This document shows, one piece after another, positions 46,701 through 55,110 of a DNA stretch of 64,000 nucleotides (within the stretch, counting starts at the first letter, position 1; each line of letters starts with the position of its first letter). The DNA is from Stieleria tagensis (GTDB lineage Bacteria > Planctomycetota > Planctomycetia > Pirellulales > Pirellulaceae). The stretch spans positions 1-64,000 of the forward strand of contig NZ_JAMYFE010000030.1 of NCBI RefSeq assembly GCF_024129865.1. Direction: 5' to 3'. The notes under the pieces were generated by a model. The model had not been told where the DNA came from, ran no database searches, and saw only the letters and a program-made list of their open reading frames with translations. Made by a program: the position numbers and the translations under genes.

Positions 46701-47932
46701 CCCAGAACATCATTGGCATAGGCCGTTACCCAAAGCGCAGGATCATCGAGAACCTTTTTGAGACGCAGGGAGTAGTCCGCAACGACCTCACCGGCCAGAA
46801 ACACCATTGTCAGCCGATCGCCGAACTGCCACGACTGAATGGGAACCGGATGGGTGGCTGGCAGGCGATGATCTCGCTGGAGAGTTTCAAGCAGTGCTTG
46901 GGCATGCCGTTTGGTTTGCGGTCGAGATTTCGGATCGGCAACCCGCTGCTGGAGTTCTTCTTGAGTTGGCAATTCAAACGACAAGGCCGCATAGTCAAAT
47001 CGAGCCTCGATCGGCGCGTCGATTGGCACGGATTCTCCTGCGACGAGCCGAGTGACTTCGGCGGCGAGTGTCAGGCCATGCACTTTGGCTGCATCGACCG
47101 TACCGCGAGGTTCGGGGTTCGCATCGGCCCCACATCCGATCGTGCAAAGCGCGACAGCACCGTCATAGGTCGCTTCTAAGTTTGTCGCAGCATACCCAGC
47201 CCAGTCGGCGTTGATCTTGTAGTGGTCGGCTCCAATGGTCGTGCAGTGGCAGGCGTAGTTGAAAACGATTCCGCGAACTTCGTTGTCCTGGTTGCAGATC
47301 TTTAGCACAGGAACGGTGTGATCGACGACGCCGTCGGCCTGGACGCCGAACGTCGACCATCGTCCATCTTTCAGAACACGCCGATTGGCCGCAAAGGCTG
47401 CCGTTCCAATCGTGTACGAAAGTCTGGCGGGAACCAAGTCGGCGATCGCCAGATCCACGGACTCGAGAATTCCCTTTTTCAGTGTGTCTTTATATCGGTT
47501 GCCCGCCGCAACCTCGTTTTCGCTGAGTTCAACCTCAAAGATGTTGGTCAATTCACTGGTCAAGTCGGGACCTGCATGCGTGTGCGTGCTGCACAACGCG
47601 ATTCGCTCCCGGTCGATCCCATGCTTTTCCCGAATCGCAGTGGCTAATTCTCGCGATAGCGAACCGGGCAGTCCGATGGTGTCCACCGAGACCAGTAGCG
47701 ACACCTGATCATCACCGCTGGATTTCAACGCCATACATCGGGCGTGCAAGGGGGTATCGATGCCGTCATGGGGGCGATCGCGACTGCCGTAACCCGCCAT
47801 GCGAACGGGTTCTGCGGGAGTCACATCCACTCGAGAAAAGCCCGCTTGCCATGTGCTGTCTTGAGAAACGCAAAGGGATGGGAGGCAAGTACAAACGATG
47901 GTCGCCGCCAATAATCCGGTCAAATGACGCAT
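43775..47932 (-). CDS. Fusion protein: ceramidase-type domain plus PVC-type heme-binding propeller, HEAT-like repeats and cytochrome c
   Basis: A 1385-residue exported protein with signal peptide (1-23). Residues about 25-460 are a complete neutral-ceramidase-type domain (VDVTPAEPVRMAGYGSRDRP, CSTHTHAGP, NYACHCTTIGADHY), paralogous to 35203-36651. At about 470 it passes into a second complete unit: a PVC-type propeller (LTEGYEIELVASEPLVQDP; DTDGDGIYDKATEFL; about 472-830), helical HEAT-like repeats (about 840-1230) and a C-terminal cytochrome c with CAVCH (1263-1267). PVC-type propeller proteins are usually separate genes. The frame is open over 4.1 kb. It could couple cleavage of an amide or sugar to oxidation at the cell surface; that is inference. 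Confidence 0.85.
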   Translation of the reverse strand: MRHLTGLLAATIVCTCLPSLCVSQDSTWQAGFSRVDVTPAEPVRMAGYGSRDRPHDGIDTPLHARCMALKSSGDDQVSLLVSVDTIGLPGSLSRELATAIREKHGIDRERIALCSTHTHAGPDLTSELTNIFEVELSENEVAAGNRYKDTLKKGILESVDLAIADLVPARLSYTIGTAAFAANRRVLKDGRWSTFGVQADGVVDHTVPVLKICNQDNEVRGIVFNYACHCTTIGADHYKINADWAGYAATNLEATYDGAVALCTIGCGADANPEPRGTVDAAKVHGLTLAAEVTRLVAGESVPIDAPIEARFDYAALSFELPTQEELQQRVADPKSRPQTKRHAQALLETLQRDHRLPATHPVPIQSWQFGDRLTMVFLAGEVVADYSLRLKKVLDDPALWVTAYANDVLGYIASEKMIAEGGYEYDRSGIYYGLAGPWASGTEDLLIRRVEELLRSRGRSKPIDAEDSARLIQLTEGYEIELVASEPLVQDPINIAFDAKGQLWVVEMGDYPEGENGGTVKTLSDTDGDGIYDKATEFLTDLSFPTGVMPWGDGVLITAAPDVLYATDTNGDGKADDIQKLYSGFRLANPQHRVNGFSYGLDHSLHLAAGDNLGELTSITGESVDASGHDVQIWPDTGHIATTNGRTQFVRSRNDWGQWFGNDNSNPMFHFPIDDRYLRRNQHVSYSGSSNPLFDPPIAPPVFAATAATERFNDLFAAGRFTSACSAIVARLPTFDVGKNDTAFICEPVHNLVHRAVLQPDRSSYKASRGPLETNREFLASTDPWFRPVRALIAPDDTLYIVDMYRETIEHPEWIPDAWQARLDLRAGSDRGRIYRIKPSDAKRKPMIRFDQLTTQHLVQQLQSENGALRDLVQQWIIERNDPSAMDLLVKLARDQQSPEARVHAISVLEHQGKLDTELLTEILKDPHPGALMVAVRIAELRLKAEPELLESLAKTATHSDPRVVLQTALSLGETNDPDAAKILAAIAMNQPDHWVARAVSSSAVPHAKAMLSILLNHDAVQAEVPTQLLTDLIITAQANGVDFASEYAQAFADPKADFMSHLNLAASLIRATRSKQSDQITTLLQPLYARAIQLANDVTQSEDDRCTALNLVGIGINSPDNETQFLLDLIDPQTPQQVQRQAIDRLSSFADAQVCVDLAARWPSMSNSIREHCVAKMLERQFWTEQLLTALENKTIPVRDISTAARRQLTFTGSRSMRVRAERVTRTTGSVEKQALVRQYLAELDDNRDPAQGAVLFKQHCAVCHVADGQRQAVGASLENLTDRSDLALVTAILDPNRAVDPKYQSYVVMTDDQRVLVGAIEEEAGQSITLAHANGRRTTVRRQEIEQFKNSGVSLMPEGLEEVLKPEALKHILAHLQTQPAK

Positions 47933-48059
47933 GAAAACGTTCTCTCTGCCAAATGGGGGAAGGTGGGGCCGTTCATGGTATCCGAACGCACCTCCGACGT
48001 CGCGTTTTTTGAAGTTCCGCTCTGATTGCAACCCGACACTTTGGGCTACCAAAATGAAT

Positions 48060-48314
48060 TCATGAGTTTCGATCGGTGATCAGGCGAAGGAAACCAAGAA
48101 CCTGTGCGGCAGCGAACATCTGTGCTACCAGTTTTTGTGCCAATCCAACCTGCGAATTGAGCAAGCGCATTTGCCAATAGACTTGGTGCAGAAAGCCTTG
48201 ACACCCGAACCTCGTTTTCATCATGGCCGATGACATCGGCGCGCCGGTCAATTCCCAACGTCCGCAGTCACTTTCGATCAGCTGAGCTTGGTAGACTGTT
48301 TCTCGTCTGGTCAT
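48060..48314 (-). CDS. Small hypothetical protein (84 residues), uncertain
   Basis: An 84-codon frame fills the gap between the fusion protein and the kinase gene. It has a polar N-terminus (TRRETVYQAQLIESDCGRWE) and an amphipathic, Gln/Leu-rich C-terminal half (HQVYWQMRLLNSQVGLAQKL). No family recognised and no strong ribosome-binding site before the ATG. It could be a small gene leading the minus-strand fusion gene, or chance. Confidence 0.35.
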   Translation of the reverse strand: MTRRETVYQAQLIESDCGRWELTGAPMSSAMMKTRFGCQGFLHQVYWQMRLLNSQVGLAQKLVAQMFAAAQVLGFLRLITDRNS

Positions 48315-48364
48315 ATTCGTCCGCCGATGAAGGGCGAGTCGTGTGAACGCATAAGAAAGTCATC

Positions 48365-49402
48365 ATGGTTCAAAGAAACGAGCGGAATCCGAACACTCTT
48401 TTTGTGGAGGTGTCTGGCGCAGGGCTGCCCGAAGTGAATGGTCTGTTCGTTCCGTCAACGGCCCCTCCAGCCCAATCGGAATCGGGAACGGTCTCCAGTT
48501 TGGGTTACTGGAATGGCAAAATGGCATGGGATCGAGCCGATGGCAAATGCGATCGAAGCCCGGCCCTCTCATACTCCAACACCTACCAATCGTGGCGAAT
48601 CTGTCGTCTCGATGGGCATCTCGCCTATGACATGACCTGCGACGATGAATTGCCGCCTACCGATAGGCAATGGCACGTCTATAAAAAGGGAGTCGCACCT
48701 GCACCGAAGGTCGTCATCCATCACTACGACCCCAGACAACCCTGTCCCAAACCGAACGTTGTGTTTGTGCTTGGAGGCCCCGGCGCTGGAAAAGGAACGA
48801 TGTGCGAACTTGCCGAGTCACAGCTCGGCTGGACGCACCTATCAACGGGCGACCTACTTCGAACGGCGCGCGACGCGGGGGGGCCAACCGGCGCCGCCAT
48901 CGACGAGATTCTTGCTGCGGGGAAGTTGGTGCCCAATGAAATCACCGTGACGTTGCTCAGCAATGCCATGGAGAACGTCACCCGGACGACCGGCAAGAAC
49001 AATTTTTTGCTCGATGGATTCCCTCGCTCCCTGGATAACTTGGAAGGCTGGTACGCGATCTTCGGCCGCGAAGCGGAACTGCCAAAGATGTTGTACTTTG
49101 AATGCCCCTACCCGGTTCTTGAATCACGTATTCTGGGCCGCGCAAAGTACACCGGTCGAACCGACGACAACCCGCAGAGCTTGAAGCTAAGATTTGACAC
49201 CTTCAAGGCGGAAACGCTGCCGACCATCGAAAGATTCAAGAGTCAAAACAAGTGCGTGGAAATCGACACCAGTCAAGATCGCCAGAGCGTCTATTCGCTC
49301 GTCCAACGCAGCCTCGCTGAATACACCGACAAAAACTTCGCTGCCAAACCGCTCTCCGAAAGAGCAGAGATGCTTCTCGGTTTGCGACCTTTTCCCAACT
49401 GA
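48365..49402 (+). CDS. Eukaryote-like UMP/CMP kinase with N-terminal WxI-type accessory domain
   Basis: A 345-residue protein. Residues about 130-325 are a nucleoside monophosphate kinase: P-loop GGPGAGKGT (137-145), THLSTGDLLR, the NMP site FLLDGFPRSLDNLEGW (214-229) and a short lid RAKYTGRTDDN (259-269). The P-loop context VVFVLGGPGAGKGT, DNLEGW and GRTDDNPQSLKLR resemble eukaryotic UMP/CMP kinases far more than bacterial Adk or Cmk. Residues about 10-120 are a separate domain (VSGAGLPEVNGLFVPS, SYSNTYQSWRICRLDG, APAPKVV) that I know as a type from algae and other protists. No signal peptide, so cytoplasmic. Probable phosphorylation of UMP/CMP; role of the extra domain unknown. Confidence 0.82.
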   Translation: MVQRNERNPNTLFVEVSGAGLPEVNGLFVPSTAPPAQSESGTVSSLGYWNGKMAWDRADGKCDRSPALSYSNTYQSWRICRLDGHLAYDMTCDDELPPTDRQWHVYKKGVAPAPKVVIHHYDPRQPCPKPNVVFVLGGPGAGKGTMCELAESQLGWTHLSTGDLLRTARDAGGPTGAAIDEILAAGKLVPNEITVTLLSNAMENVTRTTGKNNFLLDGFPRSLDNLEGWYAIFGREAELPKMLYFECPYPVLESRILGRAKYTGRTDDNPQSLKLRFDTFKAETLPTIERFKSQNKCVEIDTSQDRQSVYSLVQRSLAEYTDKNFAAKPLSERAEMLLGLRPFPN

Positions 49403-49467
49403 TCGCCCAGCAAGAACGTTGTCTCGATCACCTCTCCGTCGCTGACGCGCCGAGCTAGGAAAAACCA

Positions 49468-52400
49468 ATGTGCCCCGCCCCAGTTTCAGTCCATTCTCGC
49501 GTCACGGCAGTCATCCTGTTCGGCTGTTTCCTCTGCCTGCCGCTGAACGCAACCGCCATTGAAACCGATGTCTGTGTTTACGGCGGCACGTCCGGCGGCG
49601 TATTGGCAGCGGTACAGGTGGCGAGAATGGGAAAACGAGTCGTACTCATCGAACCTGGGCGACACCTTGGTGGCATGACTGCGGCAGGACTGAGCGCCGT
49701 TGATATCGGAGACCCTCGCAGTATCGGCGGGATCACGCGCGAGTACTTCACGCGATTGGTTGCCAGCTACGGAAAAGAACTTGACTGGGGAATTGCGTTC
49801 CAGAACAACGGCGGCCCGGCAACCGGTGGAGCCTACTCGATCGAGCCGCACGTTGCCGAAGCGTTGTTCGATTCGATGGTTGAAGAAGCCGGAGTCGTCG
49901 TGCTGCGTGATACGCGTATGAAATCCGTTCGCAACGAGGGAGCTCGCATCGTTGAAATCGAAACGGAAAACGGGCATACGGTTCGCGCCAAAATCTTCAT
50001 CGACACGACGTATGAAGGCGACTTGATGGCAGCCGCAGGCGTTCATTTCACTCTGATGCGTGAAGGCAACGCCAAGTACGGCGAACACTACAACGGAATT
50101 CACTACACCGACAAGTACCAGCCCAGAACAGGCCATAGACAGCCGAAAGCCAACGGTCGCGTCCCCGGTGGCCAGGGCGTTTGGGACCGCGATTTCCCGC
50201 TTGACCCCTACATGGTCAAGGGCAATCCGGCCAGCGGCCTGCTGCCGTTAATCAATGACGGGGAACCGGGAACGGATGGGGAACCTGCGCCCGGCGTGAT
50301 GGCGTATTGTTTTCGCCTGTGCCTGACGACCGACAAATCGAATCGCATTCCGATCACACCGCCAGCGGACTACGACCGAGATCGATACGAACTGGTCGCA
50401 CGCTTTATCGACGCCTGCGTTGCCAACGGCGATGACATGGATCTGCGCTGGTTCAGCAAGCACGATCCCCTGCCCAATTCCAAATGGGATTTCAACACGG
50501 CAACCTTCGGCGGCAACTTGCCGGGCGCAAGTTGGCAGTGGCCCGAAGCCAGCTATGATCGCCGCGCTGAAATTGCAACGGAGATCGAAAACTATCACCG
50601 CGGCCTGCTTCATTTTCTGACGACTGATTCGCGAGTGCCGGCAAAAGTGCGGAGCGAAATGAAGCGGTTCGGATTGCCGAAGGATGAGTTCACCGACAAC
50701 GGTGGCTGGCCGCATCAGCTGTACATCCGCGAAGGCCGACGCATGGTCAGCGATCTGGTCCTGACGGAACACCACACGTTCGGGCGCTCGACGGCGCCCC
50801 AATCCATCGGACTGGGATCTTACGGCACCGACGTTCATGAAATTCGTCGTATCGTCAAGGACGGTGTGGTTGCTCGTGAAGGGAAAGTGGCCGGCGGGCG
50901 AGGCGGATTCGGTCCGTACAACATTGGTTACGGGGCGATCGTGCCAAAGCAAGCGGAATGTGAAAACCTGTTCGTCACCTTTGCACTTTCCGCAAGCCAT
51001 ACCGCCTTCGCCAGTATTCGCATGGAACCGGTGCTGATGGTCACCAGCCAGTCAGCCGCCACGGCCGCATGTCTTGCGATCGATGCGGACGTTCCTGTCC
51101 AGCAAGTTGATTATGACCGACTGCGGTCACGTCTAGTGGCTGATGGACAGGTATTGGAATGGACGTTTGACAAAGGGAATGCTTCGCCGCGAAAGATTAC
51201 CAAGGCTGCTGATCTTCCTGGAATCGCAATGGACGACACCGACGCAAAGTTCACCGGCGATTGGATTCAAAGTTCCGGCCAGCCATCGTTGATCGGATTG
51301 TCGTACCGGCACGACGGCAACACCGACCGGGGGCAAAAATCAGCGACATTCACACCGGTGATTCCTCACGATGGCCGCTACGAGGTCCGACTGCTTTACA
51401 CGTCGCACGCGAACCGCTCGACAAAAACCAAAGTCACGGTTCGCAGTGTCGATGGTGACCAAACGGTGTCCGTTGACCAGCAACAGCCGGCACTGGTCGA
51501 TGAAGTGCCGCGATCGCTGGGCACATTTCAGTTCCAGCAAGGCACGTCCGGTCAGATTGTCATTTCCAATGAGGGATCCGATGGATACGTTGCGGTTGAT
51601 GGTATCCAGTTGGTTCCAGTTGAAACACTTTGGGATCCCAATGTTGCAGTGCCTTCGGCGGCGGAATTGCTGGATATTCCTGGCATTGAATTTTCCGTGG
51701 TGAAGCAGCATGAACCGGAAACCGACAAGTTCGACTGGCTACATGGAATTGCTTTGGTGTGGCACGGCGATCGTTTATTCGCGAGTTTTGGGCACAATCA
51801 CGGCAAAGAGAATACTGCATCCGAGATGGCAAATTATTGCATCAGCTCCGATGGCGGCGCGTCGTGGTCAAGTGTCAAACTGATCGATGAAGGCGAGGAA
51901 GCGAACCATGCGGTCAGTCATGGTGTGTTTCTAAATCATGGCGGCCAACTCTGGGCCTTTCATGGCGCATTCAACGGCCGGATGAGAAAAATTCACACGC
52001 GAGCTTACCTTTGGGACGAAACGACGGAGGTGTGGACCAAGCAGGGCACGGTGATGGAAGAAGGCTTCTGGCCGATGCAGGAACCGCAGCCAATGGCAGA
52101 CGGCAACTGGTTGATGGCGGGATTGCAGGTTGTCGAGGGGATTGGCAAACCAAACAATCCAGCCGCGGTCGCAATCAGCCATGGCAATGACCTGCTGAAA
52201 TGGGATCTGGTTTCAATCCCCAAACCGGCGGACGTCAACATGTGGGGCGAATCGACCGTCCTGGTCGATGGCTCAGACGTCGTGAATGTTTCGCGTTATC
52301 AAAAACCGATCGCATTGTGGTCGACAAGCCATGACTTCGGACGCACCTGGACAATGATGCAAGAAAGCAATCTGCCGATGGCCGCTTCGAAACCGTACGC

Positions 52401-52722
52401 CGGAGTCCTTTCCACCGGACAAAGGTACTTGATCGGCAACACTACCTCGGGCAACCAAAACCGGCGTTGGCCACTGACGATCACCGTGACCGCCCCAAAC
52501 GAATCTCAGTTCTGTCGAACTTACCGCATCCGCGATGCAATCCACGTCGGCCCAGGCGAATCGCACGCAAAGGCATCCTTGTCCTACCCCTATGCGGTCG
52601 AGCACAACGGCAAGCTCTATGTTGGCTACTCCAACAACGGAGGCCGCGGGGCCAACCGAAATTCCGCCGAACTGGCAATCATTCCTGTCGAATCGCTAGC
52701 ACCCCCATCACCCAATGACTGA
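49468..52722 (+). CDS. Fusion protein: FAD-dependent oxidoreductase, golvesin-like domain and sialidase-type propeller
   Basis: A 1084-residue exported protein with signal peptide (1-30). Residues 33-545 are an FAD-dependent oxidoreductase: dinucleotide motif VYGGTSGGVLAAVQ (37-50), RHLGGMTAAGLSAVDIGD and the C-terminal FVTFALSASHTAFASIRMEP. Residues about 605-735 are a golvesin/xanthan-lyase C-terminal-like beta domain (GRYEVRLLYTSHANRSTKTK). Residues about 745-1084 are a BNR/sialidase-type propeller (CISSDGGASWSSVKL; WSTSHDFGRTWTMM). FAD plus golvesin is known in planctomycetes; the additional propeller is unusual. It could oxidise a sugar bound by the two beta domains. Follows the kinase by 65 bp. 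Confidence 0.83.
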   Translation: MCPAPVSVHSRVTAVILFGCFLCLPLNATAIETDVCVYGGTSGGVLAAVQVARMGKRVVLIEPGRHLGGMTAAGLSAVDIGDPRSIGGITREYFTRLVASYGKELDWGIAFQNNGGPATGGAYSIEPHVAEALFDSMVEEAGVVVLRDTRMKSVRNEGARIVEIETENGHTVRAKIFIDTTYEGDLMAAAGVHFTLMREGNAKYGEHYNGIHYTDKYQPRTGHRQPKANGRVPGGQGVWDRDFPLDPYMVKGNPASGLLPLINDGEPGTDGEPAPGVMAYCFRLCLTTDKSNRIPITPPADYDRDRYELVARFIDACVANGDDMDLRWFSKHDPLPNSKWDFNTATFGGNLPGASWQWPEASYDRRAEIATEIENYHRGLLHFLTTDSRVPAKVRSEMKRFGLPKDEFTDNGGWPHQLYIREGRRMVSDLVLTEHHTFGRSTAPQSIGLGSYGTDVHEIRRIVKDGVVAREGKVAGGRGGFGPYNIGYGAIVPKQAECENLFVTFALSASHTAFASIRMEPVLMVTSQSAATAACLAIDADVPVQQVDYDRLRSRLVADGQVLEWTFDKGNASPRKITKAADLPGIAMDDTDAKFTGDWIQSSGQPSLIGLSYRHDGNTDRGQKSATFTPVIPHDGRYEVRLLYTSHANRSTKTKVTVRSVDGDQTVSVDQQQPALVDEVPRSLGTFQFQQGTSGQIVISNEGSDGYVAVDGIQLVPVETLWDPNVAVPSAAELLDIPGIEFSVVKQHEPETDKFDWLHGIALVWHGDRLFASFGHNHGKENTASEMANYCISSDGGASWSSVKLIDEGEEANHAVSHGVFLNHGGQLWAFHGAFNGRMRKIHTRAYLWDETTEVWTKQGTVMEEGFWPMQEPQPMADGNWLMAGLQVVEGIGKPNNPAAVAISHGNDLLKWDLVSIPKPADVNMWGESTVLVDGSDVVNVSRYQKPIALWSTSHDFGRTWTMMQESNLPMAASKPYAGVLSTGQRYLIGNTTSGNQNRRWPLTITVTAPNESQFCRTYRIRDAIHVGPGESHAKASLSYPYAVEHNGKLYVGYSNNGGRGANRNSAELAIIPVESLAPPSPND

Positions 52723-52815
52723 AGCAATCAAGAGTCATTCCCACAGTGCGGCTGCGGGATCTCACGACCAGACTACGATGGAACGCATCGTGCTCACCGA
52801 AACAAAGGAACAATT

Positions 52816-54054
52816 GTGTTGAAACAAACTCACGACCAAAGGCTCAGCGGATTTGCGACTGCCCGATTGAATCGCCGCCAGTTTGCCGCGTTATCGGCCG
52901 CATCAACCGGATGGTTGGCTGCGGACTCAAAAGCTGACGATACTGGTACGGTCAAGGTCGCAGTGATCGGGCATACGGGTCGCGGCGATTATGGGCATGG
53001 CCTGGACACCGTCTGGAACAGAGTCCCGGTGGCAAAAATCGTCGGCTTGGCGGATGCCAACAAGTCGGGACTTGCAAAACATCTCGACCGCTTAAAACTG
53101 GACTCGTCGGTTGGGCATGTCGATTATCGAGAAATGCTGGCGAACAACCACTTTGACATCGTTGCCGTATGTCCGCGGCACCCGGATCAGCACGAAGACA
53201 TGATTTTGGCGGCGATCGAATCTGGGGCCAAAGGGATCTACGTGGAAAAGCCATTCGTTCGCACGCCGGCCGAAGCGGATCGAGTGCTCGCTGCTGCTAC
53301 CCAGCACAACACGAAATTGGCGGTCGCTCATCGCAATCGCTACCACCCCGTGCTGAAGACAATCTCCGATCTGATTCAGCAAGGTCGAATCGGGCGACTC
53401 TTGGAAATCCGAGGTCGCGGAAAAGGGGACCGTCGCGGGGGCGCAGAAGATTTGTGGGTGCTGGGGTCGCACGTTCTAAACTTGGTCGCCTACTTCGGCG
53501 GCCGCCCGCTCTCTTGCTCCGCAGTGATGTTACGTGATGGTCGCAAGGTGACTCGCAACGACGTCGTTGACGGCAATGAGGGGCTTGGGCCGTTGGCGGG
53601 CAACGAGTTGCACGCTCGCTTTCAGATGGAAACCGGAGTCACCGCTTACTTTGATTCGATCGCAAATGACGGCACTCAGAATCAAGGATTCGGATTGCAG
53701 TTGATCGGCAGCGAAGGAGTGATCGCACTCCATATCGATGCGCTGCCGTTGGCTCACCTGCGCGCGGGCAACCCATTCGATGCCGCAAACGCTGCACCAT
53801 GGATCCCAATCACAAGCGGCGGGGTCAACGTCCCAGAACCCTTGGCAAACCTTTCTCGTGATCTGCCGCATCACGTGGTTGCCGCAAATGATCTGATTGC
53901 CGCGATCAGGGAGGATCGTGATCCACTTTGCAGCGCCACCGAGGCGGCGCTGACGGTGGAAATGATTTGCTCGGTATTCGAGTCTCATCGAAGAGGTGGC
54001 CTGTCGGTTTCGCTGCCGCTTGCCGATCGAGATCACCCACTCAAGAAACTCTAG
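52816..54054 (+). CDS. Gfo/Idh/MocA oxidoreductase, probable Tat export
   Basis: A 412-residue protein. The N-terminus ARLNRRQFAALSAASTGWLA carries a twin-arginine motif (Arg20-Arg21). Rossmann motif VIGHTGRGDYG (50-60) differs from the usual GxGxxG (His-Thr-Gly in the middle), the EKP motif is in GIYVEKPFVRTP, and the C-terminal sheet domain has VLGSHVLNLVAYFGG. Start is GTG 52816 (AAGGA upstream) or TTG 52819. Function: sugar oxidation or reduction with NAD(P); substrate not known. It follows the FAD-oxidoreductase fusion by 93 bp on the same strand, so both redox enzymes may share a pathway. Confidence 0.87.
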   Translation: MLKQTHDQRLSGFATARLNRRQFAALSAASTGWLAADSKADDTGTVKVAVIGHTGRGDYGHGLDTVWNRVPVAKIVGLADANKSGLAKHLDRLKLDSSVGHVDYREMLANNHFDIVAVCPRHPDQHEDMILAAIESGAKGIYVEKPFVRTPAEADRVLAAATQHNTKLAVAHRNRYHPVLKTISDLIQQGRIGRLLEIRGRGKGDRRGGAEDLWVLGSHVLNLVAYFGGRPLSCSAVMLRDGRKVTRNDVVDGNEGLGPLAGNELHARFQMETGVTAYFDSIANDGTQNQGFGLQLIGSEGVIALHIDALPLAHLRAGNPFDAANAAPWIPITSGGVNVPEPLANLSRDLPHHVVAANDLIAAIREDRDPLCSATEAALTVEMICSVFESHRRGGLSVSLPLADRDHPLKKL

Positions 54055-54090
54055 CTCTGTCGAGCTTCTGTAAGCGATGACAGCCCATAC

Positions 54091-54759
54091 CTAGCTGCAA
54101 CAAGCAGCACGACGTCGACGCGTCTGTGTCAGAATGGACACTGCAGCCAATGCGATTAGAAAGACTGCGGTGCCCGGTTCAGGCACTGCGGAAAGTTCAA
54201 CTGTAATGTTGTCGTAGAAAACGGAGTTGGGGACGTCTGGGCTGCCCCCAATGATTCGGACCGAACGAATTCCGGTCCCAGAAATTTGAACCGTATCAAA
54301 ATGAAAGCCGTTGATATCCGGAACAAATCCGGTGTCTTCATCGATCATCAGGCCCGTTCCTCCCGTGCTGCTGAAACCTTGAATCAGCAGATTGTCAGCT
54401 TCGACGCCGAAATCTCCCATATCCACGGAGATCGATTCGATGGCCGTGTCAAAATCAAGGATGAACGCACCCGGATCGAATCGACTTTGTCCCATCGAAT
54501 CACCAAACGTACTAAACGCTTGGAAGCCAAAACTCTCGTTGAACGCCAAACCGCTCCGCCGGTTGAAGGCGAATTCAAGATCATTTTCATGACTGATCGT
54601 CATCGTCAAATTTTGCTCGGTGAGCGATATCGGCCCGGTGATTGGGAAATTGCTGTTGCCCTGCAAATCAATGGACTCGAAGTCAAACACGATGGTGGGG
54701 GCGGCAAATGCTTGAGCACAAACGGCAGATAAGACTAGAAATGCTAGGAATCGGTACAT
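54091..54759 (-). CDS. PEP-CTERM-sorted extracellular protein
   Basis: A 222-residue protein with signal peptide (1-19), an all-beta region (IVFDFESIDLQGNSNFPITG) and the sorting tail: VPEPGTAVF, a membrane helix (LIALAAVSIL) and basic RRRRAACCS. PEP-CTERM proteins are cleaved and handed on by an exosortase, none of which is in the window. GGAAG stands 10 bases before ATG 54759. The body has no recognised enzyme motif; it may be a matrix or surface protein. It converges on the Gfo/Idh/MocA gene. Confidence 0.85.
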   Translation of the reverse strand: MYRFLAFLVLSAVCAQAFAAPTIVFDFESIDLQGNSNFPITGPISLTEQNLTMTISHENDLEFAFNRRSGLAFNESFGFQAFSTFGDSMGQSRFDPGAFILDFDTAIESISVDMGDFGVEADNLLIQGFSSTGGTGLMIDEDTGFVPDINGFHFDTVQISGTGIRSVRIIGGSPDVPNSVFYDNITVELSAVPEPGTAVFLIALAAVSILTQTRRRRAACCS

Positions 54760-55110
54760 GGCAGAACACTTCCTTCGAATATTAGAAATAAAGACAAGGA
54801 TCGTGATGCACTCTAAAATACACGAATTTTTGGAGGGTGCTGTCGCACCTTCCTGTTCAAGTGATTCATTTATTGAGTCGTTATTCCGTTGGCTCGTTGT
54901 TATTCGCGCAAGGCCCAAGCGGGAAAGTTCGCGGTGGGCAACAGCCAGGGCTTTAGTCTTTGTCACCCGGATCGCGATGACTATTGTCCAGGCACAAACC
55001 CGGTCGAGAAACCGACCTCGGTTCGCGAATTGACTATACTCGTCGCCCAATCGCTAGGCTGTCTGTAGTGATCTTTACCCTTTTCAACAGCTGACTGAGT
55101 CGTTGAGCGT
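54760..55110. other. Divergent intergenic region
   Basis: The 351 bp between the PEP-CTERM gene and the divergent sulfatase gene should carry both promoters. The frame is open upstream of the PEP-CTERM start but looks non-coding. No operator or repeat recognised. Confidence 0.4.
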
